Assembly: GCA_014885115.2 (NCBI GenBank)
Contig: WKLE02003289.1
Location: 1-25,831, forward strand
Length of the DNA: 25,831 bases
Reading direction: 5' to 3'
From: Asterionellopsis glacialis
Lineage: Eukaryota > Bacillariophyta > Plagiogrammaphyceae > Rhaphoneidales > Asterionellopsidaceae
Positions within the stretch are counted from its first letter, which is position 1. Each line of letters opens with the position of its first letter. A program made the position numbers and the translations under genes. The notes under the pieces were generated by a model. It was not told the DNA's origin. It ran no database searches and worked only from the letters and a program-made list of their open reading frames with translations. This document shows, one piece after another, positions 25,776-25,831 of the stretch.

Positions 25776-25831
25776 GTCCGGACCTAAGTCTGTCCTTCAC
25801 TGCAATAAATCTGTCTGTCTGTCCACCTAAT
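25776..25831. repeat. Possible transposon terminus and CTGT microsatellite
   Basis: AGTCTGTCCTT at 25,787-25,797 is the inverted match of AAGGACAGACT at 23,005-23,015, with partial similarity continuing inward (AGGTCC vs AGGTCT). Next to it is CTGTCTGTCTGTCC (about 25,811-25,824). A GACAGACAGAC run, the same repeat on the other strand, ends the AT array at 22,003-22,013. It could be the right end of an element containing the Tc1-like gene, but simple-sequence content makes chance similarity possible. Confidence 0.3.

Noticed and set aside
1..25831. Stop codon reassignment as the explanation for many in-frame stops
   Set aside because: TAA, TAG and TGA all interrupt frames and coexist with frameshifts and deletions. 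No single stop replaces one amino acid consistently, so ordinary pseudogene decay is simpler.

Overview
This is an AT-rich eukaryotic window made almost entirely of decayed mobile elements. Several things point to a protist genome, most likely a stramenopile and perhaps a diatom. Short GT-AG introns of about 80-90 nt interrupt one gene. A TTAGGG-type repeat lies inside the window. The larger retroelement has a polyprotein layout (long RNase H-integrase linker, GPY-type integrase module, long acidic/basic tail) that I associate from memory with diatom Ty3/gypsy-like elements. The assignment rests on resemblance alone. I see no rRNA, tRNA or CRISPR array, and no intact host gene I can name.

Layout. 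1-3,345: a degenerate AT repeat, then a truncated minus-strand Ty3/gypsy-like element (gag, protease remnant, RT, RNase H, integrase zinc-binding end) and its leader. 3,411-5,340: a broken plus-strand gene of unknown identity, with a faint ubiquitin-protease-like segment. 5,345-5,588: an orphan fragment of the tail of the large retroelement. 5,585-6,170: a second degenerate AT repeat. 6,367-7,987: a decayed, spliced minus-strand gene of an uncharacterised repetitive family. 8,263-8,294: interstitial telomere-like repeat. 8,913-10,356: a decayed plus-strand Ulp1/C48-type cysteine protease gene. 10,600-10,790: a cluster of ACGTCA motifs upstream of a broken Lys/Pro-rich ORF (10,895-11,713). 11,800-12,560: an integrase N-terminal fragment joined to a middle fragment of a Plavaka-like transposon ORF. 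12,565-20,800: the large minus-strand retroelement with gag, protease, RT, RNase H, linker, integrase, GPY module, tail and a probable 3' LTR. 20,797-21,736: the N-terminal part of the Plavaka-like ORF. 21,745-22,012: a third AT repeat. 22,016-22,935: a second copy of the retroelement tail. 23,148-24,000: a Tc1/mariner-type (DD34E) transposase pseudogene. 24,105-24,590: an LTR/leader remnant related to the first element, with a broken ORF. 24,600-25,831: non-coding AT-rich DNA with unusually many GTAC sites.

How the pieces relate. The large retroelement sits between two pieces of Plavaka-like ORF that share about 135 bp, and its gag is fused in frame to one of them at about 20,800. Fragments of the same retroelement family recur at 5.4, 11.8 and 22.0 kb. 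The N-terminal half of integrase, missing from the main copy, is found at 11.8-12.2 kb. Every coding relic carries stops or frameshifts, and several stops replace an expected tryptophan. The most unusual items are the Ulp1-like protease facing the spliced unknown gene across a telomere-like repeat, the head-to-tail intron pair with no exon between, the three loci of one degenerate AAAATTATG-type repeat, and the nested/chimeric retroelement-Plavaka structure.
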